Source: Sphingomonas sp. Leaf343
GTDB taxonomy: Bacteria; Pseudomonadota; Alphaproteobacteria; Sphingomonadales; Sphingomonadaceae
NCBI RefSeq assembly: GCF_001423765.1
Contig: NZ_LMPG01000011.1
Span: 124,001-188,000, forward strand
Length of the DNA: 64,000 nucleotides
Direction: 5' to 3'
Both the position numbers and the translations under genes were made by a program. The notes below the pieces were generated by a model. The model had not been told where the DNA came from. It saw only the letters and a program-made list of their open reading frames with translations, and searched no databases. Shown piece by piece: positions 55,000 through 64,000 of the stretch (within the stretch, counting starts at the first letter, position 1; each line of letters begins with the position of its first letter).

Positions 55000-55872
55000 C
55001 TAGGCGTTCCGCGCCGAAAAACCAGTAGGCAAGCGGCCGGCCCGCAACAGGTCTGCGAGCGCACGACCATCCTCCCCCGCCTCGCGTAGAGCCGCCAACG
55101 TCGGCGCACCGTGACGCTTCGCCAACCGCTCGCCGTCCGACCGGGTCAACAGGGGGTGATGACGATAGCGCGGCGTTGGCAGCCCGAGCAGCGCCTGCAA
55201 CAGGCGGTGGACATGCGTCGCCGCGAACAGGTCGATACCGCGCACCACGTCGGTCACGCCCTGCGCCGCATCGTCGACGGTGACCGCCAGATGATAGCTG
55301 GACGGCGCATCCTTCCGCGCGAGCACGACATCACCCTGCGCCGCCGCCTCGCACGCAACGGTGCCTGCGGTTTCGTCCCACCAGTTCAGCGGCCCCGTCC
55401 GCGCCAGCGCCTTCGCGACATTGAGGCGCCAGCAATGCGGTGCATCCGGCTGGTCGTCGCGCGGCCGATGCCGGCAGGTACCGGGATACACCGCCTCTGG
55501 CCCATGAGGGGCAGACAGGCTGGCCGCGATCGCGGCACGCGTACAATAGCACCGATAGACCAGCCCCATCGTGTCCAGTTTCCCGAACGCATCGGCGTAC
55601 AGGTCCAGCCGCTGCGACTGGAACACCGGCCCTTCCCAGCTGAGCCCCAGCCAGGCGAGGTCGGCCACGATGTCCGCGACATGCTCCGGCCGGCTCCGCG
55701 TCCCGTCGATATCCTCGATCCGCAGCAGGAACCGCCCGCCCCACGCGAGCGCAAAATCATGCGCGCGGATTGCGGAGGCGGCGTGGCCTAGGTGCAGCCG
55801 CCCGGTCGGGCTGGGGGCGAAGCGGGTGACTATCCCCTCTTGACCCGGAATCATGCTCCGTGCTGTCATCAT
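55000..55872 (-). CDS. gluQRS: Glutamyl-queuosine tRNA(Asp) synthetase
   Basis: Protein of up to 290 residues (starts at Met1, Met2 or Met7 possible). Class I synthetase features: APSPTGRLHLGHAASA as HIGH variant, RIEDIDGTRSRP, and GERLAKRHGAP as KMSKS variant. It lacks the anticodon-binding domain, which separates it from GluRS. A zinc-site-like CYCTR and CRHRP are in the middle. It charges glutamate onto queuosine of tRNA-Asp. Matches the queuosine precursor transporter encoded at 45.3 kb. Confidence 0.95.
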   Translation of the reverse strand: MMTARSMIPGQEGIVTRFAPSPTGRLHLGHAASAIRAHDFALAWGGRFLLRIEDIDGTRSRPEHVADIVADLAWLGLSWEGPVFQSQRLDLYADAFGKLDTMGLVYRCYCTRAAIAASLSAPHGPEAVYPGTCRHRPRDDQPDAPHCWRLNVAKALARTGPLNWWDETAGTVACEAAAQGDVVLARKDAPSSYHLAVTVDDAAQGVTDVVRGIDLFAATHVHRLLQALLGLPTPRYRHHPLLTRSDGERLAKRHGAPTLAALREAGEDGRALADLLRAGRLPTGFSARNA

Positions 55873-55934
55873 GACGTCACGCCGATGGGCGACAGCGCCC
55901 GCGAGATCATCGGCGACTTCGCTTGGGAGGGCGC

Positions 55935-56501
55935 GTGTTTCATCCCGACCTGATCCGGCATCCCGACAGCTGTCCTACGCTCGTGCTCAATGCGGATTAC
56001 ACGCCGCTGTCTTATTACCCGCTCAGCCTGTGGCCGTGGCAGACCGCGGTCAAGGCGATGTTCCTCGACCGGGTCGACGTCGTCGCGCATTACGAGCGGG
56101 AGGTGCACAGCGCCCGGATGTCGCTGAAGCTGCCGTCCGTGATCGCGCTGAAGCAATATGTGAAGCCGTCGCAATTTCCCGCCTTCACCCGCTTCAACCT
56201 GTTCCTGCGCGACCGGTTCGCCTGCCAGTATTGCGGCGTGTCGCGCGATCTGACGTTCGATCACGTCATCCCGCGCGCCCAAGGCGGCCGGACGACATGG
56301 GAGAACGTGGTCACCGCCTGCGCCCCCTGCAACCTGAAAAAAGGCGGGCGAACACCGAAACAGGCGGCGATGCCATTGTATGTGGAGCCCATCCGCCCCA
56401 CCAATTGGCATCTGCAGGAACATGGGCGGTCGTTTCCGCCCAATTACCTGCACGACACGTGGCACGACTGGCTCTACTGGGACATCGAGCTGGAAGCCTG
56501 A
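55935..56501 (+). CDS. HNH endonuclease family protein
   Basis: Protein of 188 residues from GTG with GGGAGG just upstream; a TTG 12 bases earlier is the alternative. The HNH domain is FACQYCG, LTFDHVIPRAQGG, WENVVTACAPCNLKKG: two CxxC zinc knuckles around the DH/N/H. The N-terminal half (LNADYTPLSYYPLSLWPWQT) and the C-terminus (PTNWHLQEHGRSFPPNYLHDTW) are typical of the chromosomal alphaproteobacterial HNH family. Role in vivo is unknown; it is not next to phage genes. Confidence 0.9.
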   Translation: MFHPDLIRHPDSCPTLVLNADYTPLSYYPLSLWPWQTAVKAMFLDRVDVVAHYEREVHSARMSLKLPSVIALKQYVKPSQFPAFTRFNLFLRDRFACQYCGVSRDLTFDHVIPRAQGGRTTWENVVTACAPCNLKKGGRTPKQAAMPLYVEPIRPTNWHLQEHGRSFPPNYLHDTWHDWLYWDIELEA

Positions 56502-56529
56502 ACGATTTGGGCCTGAATTGGGGATACCG

Positions 56530-56934
56530 ATGCGGATCGTGGTGGCGGGCGTTCTGGCGTTCGCAGTGGCGGCATGCGGCGACAACGCGCAGGACAACAT
56601 GGCGGAGGCGGACGCGAAGGCCGCGAACTTCACGCCGCCCTCGGTGACGTCGCGGCTCGACTATGGAGGCGCGATCAGCCGGCGTTTCCGTAATCTCGAT
56701 CGTAATGGCGACGATGCGCTGACGCCGGACGAACTGCCGCGCGCCAACACGCGCCTCCGCGCGCTCGATCGCAACGGCGACGGCCGGATCACGCAGATCG
56801 AATATTCCGAAGGGCTGCTCGCCCGGTTCGACGCGATGGACCTCAATCACGACGGCACCGTCACGTCGGAGGAGCGCGAGGCCTATCGCAGCGGCCAGCG
56901 GGGTGCGCCGACGCCGGTGGCACCGGGGCCGTAA
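56530..56934 (+). CDS. EF-hand lipoprotein
   Basis: Protein of 134 residues with a lipoprotein signal: FAVAACGDN gives a lipidated Cys at 16. Three EF-hand loops follow: DRNGDDALTPDE, DRNGDGRITQIE and DLNHDGTVTSEE; each has full acidic ligand spacing. It should bind calcium at the periplasmic face. No partner is known. A Pro-rich end closes the protein. Confidence 0.88.
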   Translation: MRIVVAGVLAFAVAACGDNAQDNMAEADAKAANFTPPSVTSRLDYGGAISRRFRNLDRNGDDALTPDELPRANTRLRALDRNGDGRITQIEYSEGLLARFDAMDLNHDGTVTSEEREAYRSGQRGAPTPVAPGP

Positions 56935-57011
56935 GACCGTCAACGGGCACGATCGTACCGACCTGAACGGACGAGGTTGACGCCCGCCCTGCCGCAGCGC
57001 AGCATCGGGGC

Positions 57012-59696
57012 ATGGCCAGCCTTCCCCCCATCGCGAACAACCCCGACATCCGCTATCTGGGCGCGCTGCTCGGCGACGTCATCCGTGCCTATGGTGGCGA
57101 GCGGCTGTTCGCCGCGACGGAGACGATCCGGCGGGCGTCGGTCGAACGCCACCGCGGGCTGGGCGACGGTGCGTCGGTCGACCTCCAGCTCGAAAAGCTC
57201 GATCTCGATGAGACGCTCGATTTCGTTCGCGGCTTCATGTTGTTCTCGATGCTGGCGAACCTGGCCGAGGATCGTCAGGGGATCACCGCGGAGGACGGGG
57301 CGGACGTCGCCTCCGCGCTGAAGCGGCTGGCGGCCGAAGGTATCGACGGCCCGCGCGTGCTGGACCTGCTCGACCACGCCCTCGTCGCCCCGGTGCTGAC
57401 CGCGCATCCGACCGAGGTGCGGCGCAAGAGCATGATTGACCACCGCAACCGGATTGCAGAACTGATGGCGATCCGCGATGCCGGACAGGAAGAAACCGCA
57501 GACGGCGATCTCGTGGATGAGGCGATTACGCGGCAGATCGCGCTGTTGTGGCAGACCCGCGCGCTGCGGCGGGATCGGCTGGGCGTGGCGGACGAGGTGG
57601 AGACCGCGCTGTCCTATTTGCGCGACGTGTTCCTGCCGGTGCTGCCCGCGCTCTACCAGCGTTGGGATCGCGCGCTCGGTCATCGCACGCCGCCGTTCCT
57701 GCGGCCGGGAAGCTGGATCGGCGGCGACCGGGACGGCAACCCCAATGTCACCGCCGCATCGCTGACGCTGGCACTGTCCCGCGCAAGTGAAGCTGTGCTC
57801 GGCTATTACTGCGACACGATCCACGCGCTGGGTGCGGAACTGTCGATCTCATCGCTGCGCACCGATATCGATCCCGCCGTCGAGGCGCTGGCGGAGGCGA
57901 GCGGCGATAGCGCCACCAGCCGTCAGGACGAGCCGTTCCGCCGCGCGCTGTCGGGCATATATGCGCGGCTCGCCGCAACCTATCAGGCGCTGACCGGCAA
58001 GAGCGCACCCCGCCCCGGCGCACTGCGCGGCGAACGCTATCCCGACCCGCAGGCGTTTCGCGCCGACCTCGTCACGCTCGCCCGTGCGCTGGCGAAGATG
58101 GGCGCGGCGGCGGGTGGCGACGGCGCGTTGCGGTCGAGCGGCGCACTGGGCCGGCTGGTGCGCGCGGTCGACGTGTTCGGCTTCCACCTCGCCGCGCTCG
58201 ACCTGCGCCAGAACTCCGCCGTGCACGAACGCGTCGTCGCCGAGTTGTTGAAGGTGGCAGGCGTCGAGGGCGATTACGCCGCGCTGGACGAGGCCGGACG
58301 CATCGCACTGCTCCGCCGCGAACTCGAGTCGCCGCGCCCGCTGACCAGCCGCTTCCACGCCTATTCGGACGAAACCGCGTCCGAACTCGCGATCGTTCAG
58401 GCTGCGGCGGAGGCGCATGCCCGCTACGGCCCCGCCGCGATCGGCATCTACATCGTGTCGATGGCGAAATCGGTGTCCGACCTGCTGGAGGTGCACCTGC
58501 TGCTGAAGGAAGCCGGCCTCTATCGCCCCGGCGAGACCGCCACTGCCGCGATCATGGCCGTGCCGCTGTTCGAGACGATCGAGGATCTGGAGGCCGCACC
58601 CGCGATCATGACCGACTGGTTCGCCCTGCCCGAAGTCGCGGCGATCGCGGCCGCGCGCAAGCATCAGGAGGTGATGATCGGCTATTCCGATTCGAACAAG
58701 GACGGCGGCTATCTGTCGTCCACCTGGGGACTGTCGAAAGCGTCGACGGCGCTGCGCCCGGTGTTCGAGGCGGCGGGCGTCGGCATGCAGCTGTTCCACG
58801 GCCGCGGCGGTGCGGTGGGGCGCGGCGGCGGATCCGCCTTCGCGGCGATCCGTGCGCAGCCGACCGGCACCGTGCAGGGCCGCATCCGCATCACCGAGCA
58901 GGGCGAGGTGATCGCCGCCAAATACGGCACCCGCGAAAGCGCGGCCACCAATCTGGAGGCGATCGCCTCGGCGACCCTGCTCGCCAGCCTGGAGCCCGTC
59001 CGCCTGTCCAATTCGGAGAACAGCGCGTTCGCGGCGGCGATGGAGACGCTGTCCGGCAACGCATTCCGCGCCTACCGCGACCTCGTCTACGGTTCGGACG
59101 ACTTCCGCACCTTCTTTCGCCAGATGACGCCGATCGCGGAAATCGCGAATCTCAAGATCGGCAGTCGCCCGGCCAGCCGTACCAAATCCGACCGGATCGA
59201 GGATCTCCGCGCGATCCCGTGGGTCTTCAGCTGGGCACAGGCACGCGTCATGCTGCCGGGCTGGTACGGCGTCGGTCAGGCGATCACGGCGTTCGAGGAC
59301 AAGGGCCTGCTGCGAGAGATGGCGAAGGGCTGGCCGCTCTTCGCGTCGACGCTGGCGAACATGGAAATGGTGCTGGCGAAATCCGACATGAGCGTCGCCG
59401 CGCGCTACGCCGAACTGGTCGAGGACGGGCTCCGCGACCGGTTCACCACGATCCGCGATGCGTGGCACATGACGCAGGACGGCCTGCTGGAGGCGACCGG
59501 CCAATCGCGCCTGCTGGAGGATCATCCTGCGCTCGACGCGTCGATCCGGCTACGCCTGCCTTACATCGAACCGCTCAACCTGCTCCAGATCGAACTAATG
59601 AAACGACACCGCGCCGGCGATCAGGACGACCGCATCGGCGAGGGCATCCTGCTCTCGATCAACGCGATCGCGACGGGACTGCGCAATTCCGGGTGA
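57012..59696 (+). CDS. ppc: Phosphoenolpyruvate carboxylase
   Basis: Protein of 894 residues. Signature blocks are VLTAHPTEVRRKSMIDHRN (catalytic His), GSWIGGDRDGNPNVT, GYSDSNKDGGYLSSTW (catalytic region), FHGRGGAVGRGGGSAF and the C-terminal end NAIATGLRNSG (carboxy-terminal Gly). It makes oxaloacetate from PEP and bicarbonate as an anaplerotic step. Length is the usual one for this family. Confidence 0.98.
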   Translation: MASLPPIANNPDIRYLGALLGDVIRAYGGERLFAATETIRRASVERHRGLGDGASVDLQLEKLDLDETLDFVRGFMLFSMLANLAEDRQGITAEDGADVASALKRLAAEGIDGPRVLDLLDHALVAPVLTAHPTEVRRKSMIDHRNRIAELMAIRDAGQEETADGDLVDEAITRQIALLWQTRALRRDRLGVADEVETALSYLRDVFLPVLPALYQRWDRALGHRTPPFLRPGSWIGGDRDGNPNVTAASLTLALSRASEAVLGYYCDTIHALGAELSISSLRTDIDPAVEALAEASGDSATSRQDEPFRRALSGIYARLAATYQALTGKSAPRPGALRGERYPDPQAFRADLVTLARALAKMGAAAGGDGALRSSGALGRLVRAVDVFGFHLAALDLRQNSAVHERVVAELLKVAGVEGDYAALDEAGRIALLRRELESPRPLTSRFHAYSDETASELAIVQAAAEAHARYGPAAIGIYIVSMAKSVSDLLEVHLLLKEAGLYRPGETATAAIMAVPLFETIEDLEAAPAIMTDWFALPEVAAIAAARKHQEVMIGYSDSNKDGGYLSSTWGLSKASTALRPVFEAAGVGMQLFHGRGGAVGRGGGSAFAAIRAQPTGTVQGRIRITEQGEVIAAKYGTRESAATNLEAIASATLLASLEPVRLSNSENSAFAAAMETLSGNAFRAYRDLVYGSDDFRTFFRQMTPIAEIANLKIGSRPASRTKSDRIEDLRAIPWVFSWAQARVMLPGWYGVGQAITAFEDKGLLREMAKGWPLFASTLANMEMVLAKSDMSVAARYAELVEDGLRDRFTTIRDAWHMTQDGLLEATGQSRLLEDHPALDASIRLRLPYIEPLNLLQIELMKRHRAGDQDDRIGEGILLSINAIATGLRNSG

Positions 59697-59822
59697 ACCC
59701 GCGCGAGCACTCCCCCTACCAGGCAGTCACCGACCACATTCTCCCTTGTAGAGGAGAAATTTTCGGCAGGTGCGCTCGACCAAGCGCGATCCAAATCAAG
59801 GCCGCGCTGATTGCGCGCGCGC

Positions 59823-59854
59823 AAAAAGGCCGCGGACGATGTCGTCCCCGGCCT
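59823..59854 (-). terminator. Intrinsic terminator of rpmG
   Basis: On the minus strand the stem AGGCCGGGGACGA / TCGTCCGCGGCCT has one central bulge and a two-base loop and runs directly into TTTTT. It lies about 55 bases beyond the rpmG stop. Confidence 0.9.
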
Positions 59855-59909
59855 AATCACCGCTACGATCGGCAATCGATCCACGCGCCGTTGACGGCGC
59901 GCGATCGAA

Positions 59910-60077
59910 TTACTTGATCTTGGCTTCCTTGAAATCGACATGCTTGCGCACGACCGGGTCGTACTTCTTGAAGCTCAGCTTCTCCGTCTTGGTGCGCGGA
60001 TTCTTCTTGGTGACGTAGAAGAAGCCGGTGTCCGCGGAGCTGACGAGCTTGATCTTGACGGTGGTCGGCTTGGCCAT
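59910..60077 (-). CDS. rpmG: 50S ribosomal protein bL33
   Basis: Protein of 55 residues starting [20 protein letters not shown] and ending [14 protein letters not shown], the classical bL33 without zinc-binding Cys. Component of the large subunit near the E site. The upstream in-frame ATG would add 33 residues that do not belong to the family. Confidence 0.97.
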   Translation of the reverse strand: MAKPTTVKIKLVSSADTGFFYVTKKNPRTKTEKLSFKKYDPVVRKHVDFKEAKIK

Positions 60078-60254
60078 GAGCCCTATCCTGAAAAAGAAAG
60101 AGAGCGGCGGCCGGGGCCCCCGCTCGATCAGTGGCGGCGCATGACGCATGGCTGGTGCGAAGTCAACTAAAAGCACGTCGGCAGGCGGTTCTTAACGGCC
60201 CGGCAACCAGTGGAAGCGTAGGGTTTCAGCAGGATAGAAGAGGAGAGGGGGGAT

Positions 60255-60575
60255 ATGGAGCAGCCGATCGATCTGGACGCCGTCCGCGCCGACCTGACGA
60301 TGCGAATTGCCGCGATCGACACCCGCGCCCCCTATGCCCGACCTTGCGAACTCGCCCCGGCGATCGATGCGATTCGCGTCATCGCGCATCGCAACGGCCT
60401 GAACCCCGCCGTCACCGTCGCCCATTTCGTCGACTCGGCGCTGTCCCGCGGCGAGCGCGGCGCGCTGGTGCACGGCTGGCTGTCGATCCTGTCCGACGCG
60501 GTCGGATGCGATCGTCAGGACGTCGCCGCCTGCGACGCCTATGCCGCGGCCTGCTCGGTCCGTCTCGCGAGCTGA
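60255..60575 (+). CDS. Small soluble protein, unknown function
   Basis: Protein of 106 residues (MEQPIDLDAVRADLTMRIAA, ELAPAIDAIRVIAHRNGLNP, HFVDSALSRGERGALVHGWL) with a strong GAGAGGGGGGAT ribosome binding site. Predicted mainly helical. Cys residues sit near the end. No family recognised by me. The stop is four bases before the TTG start of the membrane protein that follows, so both may share a transcript. Confidence 0.75.
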   Translation: MEQPIDLDAVRADLTMRIAAIDTRAPYARPCELAPAIDAIRVIAHRNGLNPAVTVAHFVDSALSRGERGALVHGWLSILSDAVGCDRQDVAACDAYAAACSVRLAS

Positions 60576-60579
60576 CGCT

Positions 60580-61143
60580 TTGGATGCATTGATGGCCGCG
60601 CTCGTCGCCGCCGCACTGGCCAGCGTCGGCGATCGGCCCGCCCATCTGGCGGCGATCCTCGCCGACCGGTTCAGACCCGCCACCGTCATCCTCGCTGCCC
60701 TGGTGGCACTGGCCGCCGCGACCGCGTTGGCGGCGGGCGCCGGCATCCTGCTCGCGCCGGCGCTGACGCCGGAGGCGGCACGGCTGTTGCTGGCACTGGC
60801 GCTGGCGTTGCAGGGCGGCGGCGCGCTTTGGCCCGGCAAGCCACCGGAGCGGCTCGACAGCTGGCGACTCGGCGGCTTCCTGACGACGGCTTCGGGTTTG
60901 TTCATCCTGGCATTCGGCGACGGCGTACAATTCGTGGTGGCGGCGCTCGCTGCCGGACGCGGATCGCCGGTGCTGGCGACGATCGGCGCGACATCGGGGG
61001 GGGCTGCCATCGTCGCCGCGGCGGCGCTGCTCGGCGAACGGGCGTGGCTGGCGCTGCCGCTGACGATTGCGCGACGGACGATAGCCGCGCTCTTCCTGCT
61101 CGCCGCCGCGCTGCTCACTGTGTCGGCACTCCGGCTGGTTTGA
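60580..61143 (+). CDS. TMEM165/GDT1-like membrane protein, motifs degenerate
   Basis: Protein of 187 residues with six transmembrane helices in two repeats of three. TTG at 60580 gives MDALMAALVAAALASVGDRP, the usual start of sphingomonad homologues; the first ATG lies 12 bases inside. Each repeat of GDT1 family members carries E-x-G-D-K/R-T/S; here these are SVGDRPAH and AFGDGVQF, so both Glu and one basic residue are gone. The family moves manganese or calcium. Loss of the acidic residue suggests a changed or lost transport function. Confidence 0.8.
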   Translation: MDALMAALVAAALASVGDRPAHLAAILADRFRPATVILAALVALAAATALAAGAGILLAPALTPEAARLLLALALALQGGGALWPGKPPERLDSWRLGGFLTTASGLFILAFGDGVQFVVAALAAGRGSPVLATIGATSGGAAIVAAAALLGERAWLALPLTIARRTIAALFLLAAALLTVSALRLV

Positions 61144-61204
61144 ATGCGGAGCCATTCGGCGGAAGGATCGTTACGCTGACGATCCCGAAACCCGGAGCTT
61201 TAAG

Positions 61205-61702
61205 ATGGCCGACGTCGCCCCCGACCTGAAGACCCCCACCGACCTCAACCGCAACGATACGCGTACCGTCGCGGAGGCGCTGAACATCGCGCTGGCCGAT
61301 TGTTTCGCGCTGTACCTGAAGACGAAGAACTTCCACTGGCACGTCTCCGGCCCGCATTTCCGCGACTATCACCTGATGTTCGACGATCAGGCCGCGCAGA
61401 TCCTCGGCATCACCGACGCGATCGGCGAGCGGGTGCGCAAGACCAGCCAGACCACCCTGCGCTCGATCGGCGACATCGGTCGTCACCAGACGATCGTCGA
61501 CAACGATCACGACTATGTCAGCGCCGACGAGATGCTGGCGGAACTCCGTGAGGACAATCTGAAGCTGATCGCCGTGTTCCGCGATGCGCGCGAACGCGCC
61601 GAAGAAGCGAACGACACCGCCACCTCGTCGATCGTCGACGACTGGATCGATCAGGCGGAGGAGCGCGCCTGGTTCCTCTTCGAAACCGCACGGAAGGGCT
61701 GA
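61205..61702 (+). CDS. dps: Dps family ferritin-like DNA-protection protein
   Basis: Protein of 165 residues. The ferroxidase motif is [25 protein letters not shown] with His and Asp/Glu ligands at the dimer interface, followed by [18 protein letters not shown]. It binds DNA and mineralises iron during starvation and oxidative stress. Lysines are present in the N-terminal tail only sparsely. DUF1328 follows four bases later. Confidence 0.95.
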   Translation: MADVAPDLKTPTDLNRNDTRTVAEALNIALADCFALYLKTKNFHWHVSGPHFRDYHLMFDDQAAQILGITDAIGERVRKTSQTTLRSIGDIGRHQTIVDNDHDYVSADEMLAELREDNLKLIAVFRDARERAEEANDTATSSIVDDWIDQAEERAWFLFETARKG

Positions 61703-61706
61703 TCCC

Positions 61707-61889
61707 ATGCTGAAACTCGCATTGATCTTCCTCGTTTTGGGCCTCGTGCTAGGCGGTCTCGGATTCGGTGGTGTCGGCGGCGCCTTTGTCGGCATCGCCA
61801 AGATCCTGTTCGTGATCGCGCTGGTATTGTTCGTGATCTTCCTCGTGCTGGGCCTGTTCGCCGGCAAGAAGGTCAAGGACGCGCTTTGA
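61707..61889 (+). CDS. DUF1328 (UPF0391) small membrane protein
   Basis: Protein of 60 residues: two hydrophobic helices with glycine-rich linker ([19 protein letters not shown], then [19 protein letters not shown]) ending GKKVKDAL. Similar to the YtjA family of stress-associated small proteins. It follows dps directly, so it is probably co-expressed under stress. The last 17 bases overlap the end of the convergent metallophosphoesterase gene. Confidence 0.88.
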   Translation: MLKLALIFLVLGLVLGGLGFGGVGGAFVGIAKILFVIALVLFVIFLVLGLFAGKKVKDAL

Positions 61890-62736
61890 CTCCGCCCGTC
61901 CGGCTGGTGGCGAGCGGTCCGATCCGGATCAGCCACCAGTCGGGCGGCGCGCCGAAGCGGATCGGCAGATTGCTGGTCCCCAGCCCGCCCGTAACGATGA
62001 TCGTGCGTCCCGGATCCCGGATCACGCCGCACCGATAGCGGGGCGGAGCGACATTGATCGGTGCGCCGAAGAACGGCAGCACGACCTGCCCGCAATGCGT
62101 ATGCCCCGCCAGCAACAGGTGGATAAGTGGCTTGGCCCACAACGTCGCCTCGGGCGAATGGGCGATCATCACGCCCGCACCCTGAAGCCGCAATAGCGCG
62201 AACAGCCCCGGCGCGATCCGGAAATGGCCGGTCGACTGGTCGCCGAACCCGGCGACCCGCAACGGACCGATCTGCGCGGCGTCGTTGACGAGCAGGGTCG
62301 CCCCGATCCGCCGTAACATCCGCGCGACCCGTGCATCATCCGTCGTATAATCGTGATTGCCCAACACGGCGACGATCCCGAACGGTGCCGACAGTCGCCG
62401 CAGTTCGGTTTCCAGCAACGGCACCGCGTGGATGGCCTCGGCTACGCCGTTCCCTTCGATGAAATCACCCGCGATGACGATCAAATCGGGACGTTGGGCG
62501 TTCACGCGATCGACCACGCGGCGCAAACGGCCCGGGTCCATTGTCATGCTTTCCATGTGGATGTCGCTCAACAGCGCCACCGTCATCGGCGGCGCACCCA
62601 CCGGCCAGTCGGGCAGCCCGACAATGGTCCGGCGCAGCACGGGATCGAGGCGCGCATTGTGCACGCCGATGCCGAACAGGATACCGCCGGCCGCGATTAG
62701 AAGCAGAGAGGCGAGCAGCGAACGGTGCAGAAACAT
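61873..62736 (-). CDS. Membrane-anchored metallophosphoesterase (YkuE-like)
   Basis: Protein of about 287 residues from [18 protein letters not shown]; two in-frame ATGs upstream (62772, 62787) are possible and would overlap the start of the divergent ligase. A single N-terminal membrane helix is followed by the calcineurin-type domain: [42 protein letters not shown] and [11 protein letters not shown] give all metal ligands. YkuE-like proteins act on cell-wall or lipid phosphate esters; the substrate here is unknown. It is not the small DNA-ligase-associated phosphoesterase. Confidence 0.9.
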   Translation of the reverse strand: MFLHRSLLASLLLIAAGGILFGIGVHNARLDPVLRRTIVGLPDWPVGAPPMTVALLSDIHMESMTMDPGRLRRVVDRVNAQRPDLIVIAGDFIEGNGVAEAIHAVPLLETELRRLSAPFGIVAVLGNHDYTTDDARVARMLRRIGATLLVNDAAQIGPLRVAGFGDQSTGHFRIAPGLFALLRLQGAGVMIAHSPEATLWAKPLIHLLLAGHTHCGQVVLPFFGAPINVAPPRYRCGVIRDPGRTIIVTGGLGTSNLPIRFGAPPDWWLIRIGPLATSRTGGVKARP

Positions 62737-62785
62737 CGCCGCCCCGTAGCGGGAGCGGTTCCGCCACGCCATGCGTTCGGATGCC

Positions 62786-64000
62786 ATGCACGCCTTCGCC
62801 GCGCTTCTCGATTCGTTGATTTATACGCGAGGGCGTAACGCCAAGCTGAAGCTGGTCGCCGATTATCTGCTCGCGACGCCCGACCCGGATCGCGGCTGGG
62901 CGATGGCGGCGCTGACCGGCGATCTCGATCTCACTGGCGTCAAACCCGCGCAAATACGTGCGTTGATCGAACAACGCGTCGATCCCGTGCTGTTCCGGAT
63001 GAGCCGGGATTATGTCGGCGACACGGCAGAGACGGTGGCGCTGCTCTGGCCTGCACCGGTCGTACCCGCAGAGCCCGAGCCATTGTCGCTGGCGCAGGCG
63101 GTCGACCGGTTGCGGCACCTGTCGCGATCGGATGCGCCGGCGGTGCTGGCGACGATGCTCGACCGGCTGGATGCGGAGGAACGGTTCGCGCTGCTGAAGA
63201 TGGCGACCGGCGGCCTGCGCATCGGTTTATCGGCCCGACTGGCGAAGACCGCGTTGGCGAACGCGTTCGGGATCGATGTCGATGAACTGGAGGAGCTGTG
63301 GCACGGCCTCGATCCTCCCTATGCGACGCTGTTCGAATGGGTCGAGGGTCGCGCGGAACGACCGACGGCGGTGGATACGCCGATCTTCCGCCCGTTCATG
63401 CTGGCGCACGGGCTGGAGGATGCGCGCGTCGATCTCAAAGAATATGCCGCAGAATGGAAATGGGACGGCATCCGCGTCCAGATCGTCCATGTCGCGGGTC
63501 AGACGCGCCTCTACAGCCGCACCGGCGACGACGTAACCGGTGCGTTTCCGGATGTCGCCGCCGCTTTCGCCGAACCCGGCGCCGTGGACGGCGAACTGCT
63601 GGTGAAGGGGGAGGCGCAGGGGGGCGAGGCAGCAAGCTTCAACGCATTACAACAGCGGCTGGGCCGCAAGACCGTATCGGCGAAGATGCTGGCCGATTAT
63701 CCCGCCTTCGTCCGGCTCTACGACATTCTGGTCGACGGCGACGAGGACCTGCGCACGCGGCCGTGGACCGAACGGCGCGAGCGGCTGGAGGCTTTCGTGC
63801 CACGGCTCGATCCCGAACGTTTCGACATCAGCGCGGTGATCGAGGCGGATGACTTCACGCATCTGGAAGCGATCCGAGCCGGCGCCCGCGACGCCGCGAT
63901 CGAGGGCGTGATGCTGAAACGGCGCGACAGCCCTTATGTCGGCGGTCGCCGCGCCGGGCTGTGGTACAAATGGAAACGCGATCCGCTGACCGCGGATTGC
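62786..64000 (+). CDS. ATP-dependent DNA ligase (cisplatin damage response type), 3' end missing
   Basis: The frame is open to the last base of the window; 405 residues are visible of an expected 530 or so. The start MHAFAALLDSLIYTRGRNAK resembles the family start. Residues 1-200 are the N-terminal DNA-binding domain; the nucleotidyltransferase domain has the adenylated Lys225 in EWKWDGIRV, VDGELLVKG (motif III), and IEGVMLKRRDSPY (motif IV), with KWKRDP as the beginning of motif V. It seals DNA nicks in a repair operon that usually includes a ligase-associated exonuclease and helicase; those would lie beyond the window. Confidence 0.93.
   Translation, partial: MHAFAALLDSLIYTRGRNAKLKLVADYLLATPDPDRGWAMAALTGDLDLTGVKPAQIRALIEQRVDPVLFRMSRDYVGDTAETVALLWPAPVVPAEPEPLSLAQAVDRLRHLSRSDAPAVLATMLDRLDAEERFALLKMATGGLRIGLSARLAKTALANAFGIDVDELEELWHGLDPPYATLFEWVEGRAERPTAVDTPIFRPFMLAHGLEDARVDLKEYAAEWKWDGIRVQIVHVAGQTRLYSRTGDDVTGAFPDVAAAFAEPGAVDGELLVKGEAQGGEAASFNALQQRLGRKTVSAKMLADYPAFVRLYDILVDGDEDLRTRPWTERRERLEAFVPRLDPERFDISAVIEADDFTHLEAIRAGARDAAIEGVMLKRRDSPYVGGRRAGLWYKWKRDPLTADC

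Noticed and set aside
57849..59525. Minus-strand frame of 558 codons opposite ppc
   Set aside because: Shadow of ppc; no recognisable motif.

Overview
The window reads as one contiguous piece of chromosome from a GC-rich alphaproteobacterium, almost certainly a sphingomonad (Sphingomonas or a close relative). The reasons are the strong GC bias with few AT-rich stretches, three secreted proteins ending in the PEPxxWA-CTERM signal (VPEPATWAMM, a glycine-rich helix, then Arg-rich end), an aa3-type cytochrome c oxidase subunit IV microprotein next to split transhydrogenase genes, a DUF2793 protein, DUF6456 and DUF1176 proteins, and a 41-residue bL36. No species can be named from sequence alone.

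Layout. 1-5 kb: end of a family 2 glycosyltransferase, two unrelated L,D-transpeptidases, HAD hydrolase coupled to bL36, DUF4136 lipoprotein and M14 carboxypeptidase. 5-17 kb: dienelactone hydrolase, acetyltransferase, gpmA, purE-purK, CocE-type hydrolase, M16 peptidase, clpB, rluE-like pseudouridine synthase. 17-22 kb: ompA-like protein with a 22-proline linker, a DUF2793 gene preceded by what looks like the tail end of a gene-transfer-agent or phage baseplate gene, then two PEP-CTERM genes in an AT-richer stretch. 22-28 kb: a truncated methionine aminopeptidase gene, DUF983, Crp/Fnr regulator, DUF2236, DapF-like epimerase, DUF6456, then a YopT-like (C58) cysteine protease candidate lying against a tRNA-Val gene, and a winged-helix regulator. 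28-32 kb: pyridine nucleotide transhydrogenase operon (pntAa-pntAb-pntB) with a hicAB toxin-antitoxin pair sitting inside it, led by the cytochrome oxidase subunit IV microgene.

32-42 kb: sigma-54-dependent response regulator, M48 protease, then a surface-glycan block (GtrB-like glycosyltransferase, methyltransferase, GtrA flippase, and further on a GT-C membrane protein) interrupted by an EF-hand protein, an SDR and an esterase of lower GC. 42-50 kb: housekeeping genes (marC, folD, yggT, argB, queuosine precursor transporter, nucleoside transporter), a PEP-CTERM phytase-like esterase and a fasciclin protein. 50-60 kb: 3-hydroxybutyryl-CoA dehydrogenase, DUF1176 lipoprotein, ergothioneine genes egtB-egtD, cobalamin adenosyltransferase, gluQRS, HNH nuclease, EF-hand lipoprotein, ppc and rpmG. 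60-64 kb: a diverged TMEM165-like protein, Dps, DUF1328, a metallophosphoesterase and the start of an ATP-dependent DNA ligase that runs off the end.

Most of the window is core chromosome. The parts that look accessory are the DUF2793/baseplate remnant with its palindromic promoter, the PEP-CTERM metalloprotease pair, the C58-like protease beside tRNA-Val, hicAB inside pnt, and the SDR/esterase pair. The C58-like protease is the most surprising single gene: its Cys, His and Asp have the spacing of the YopT family, yet no secretion system is visible nearby.
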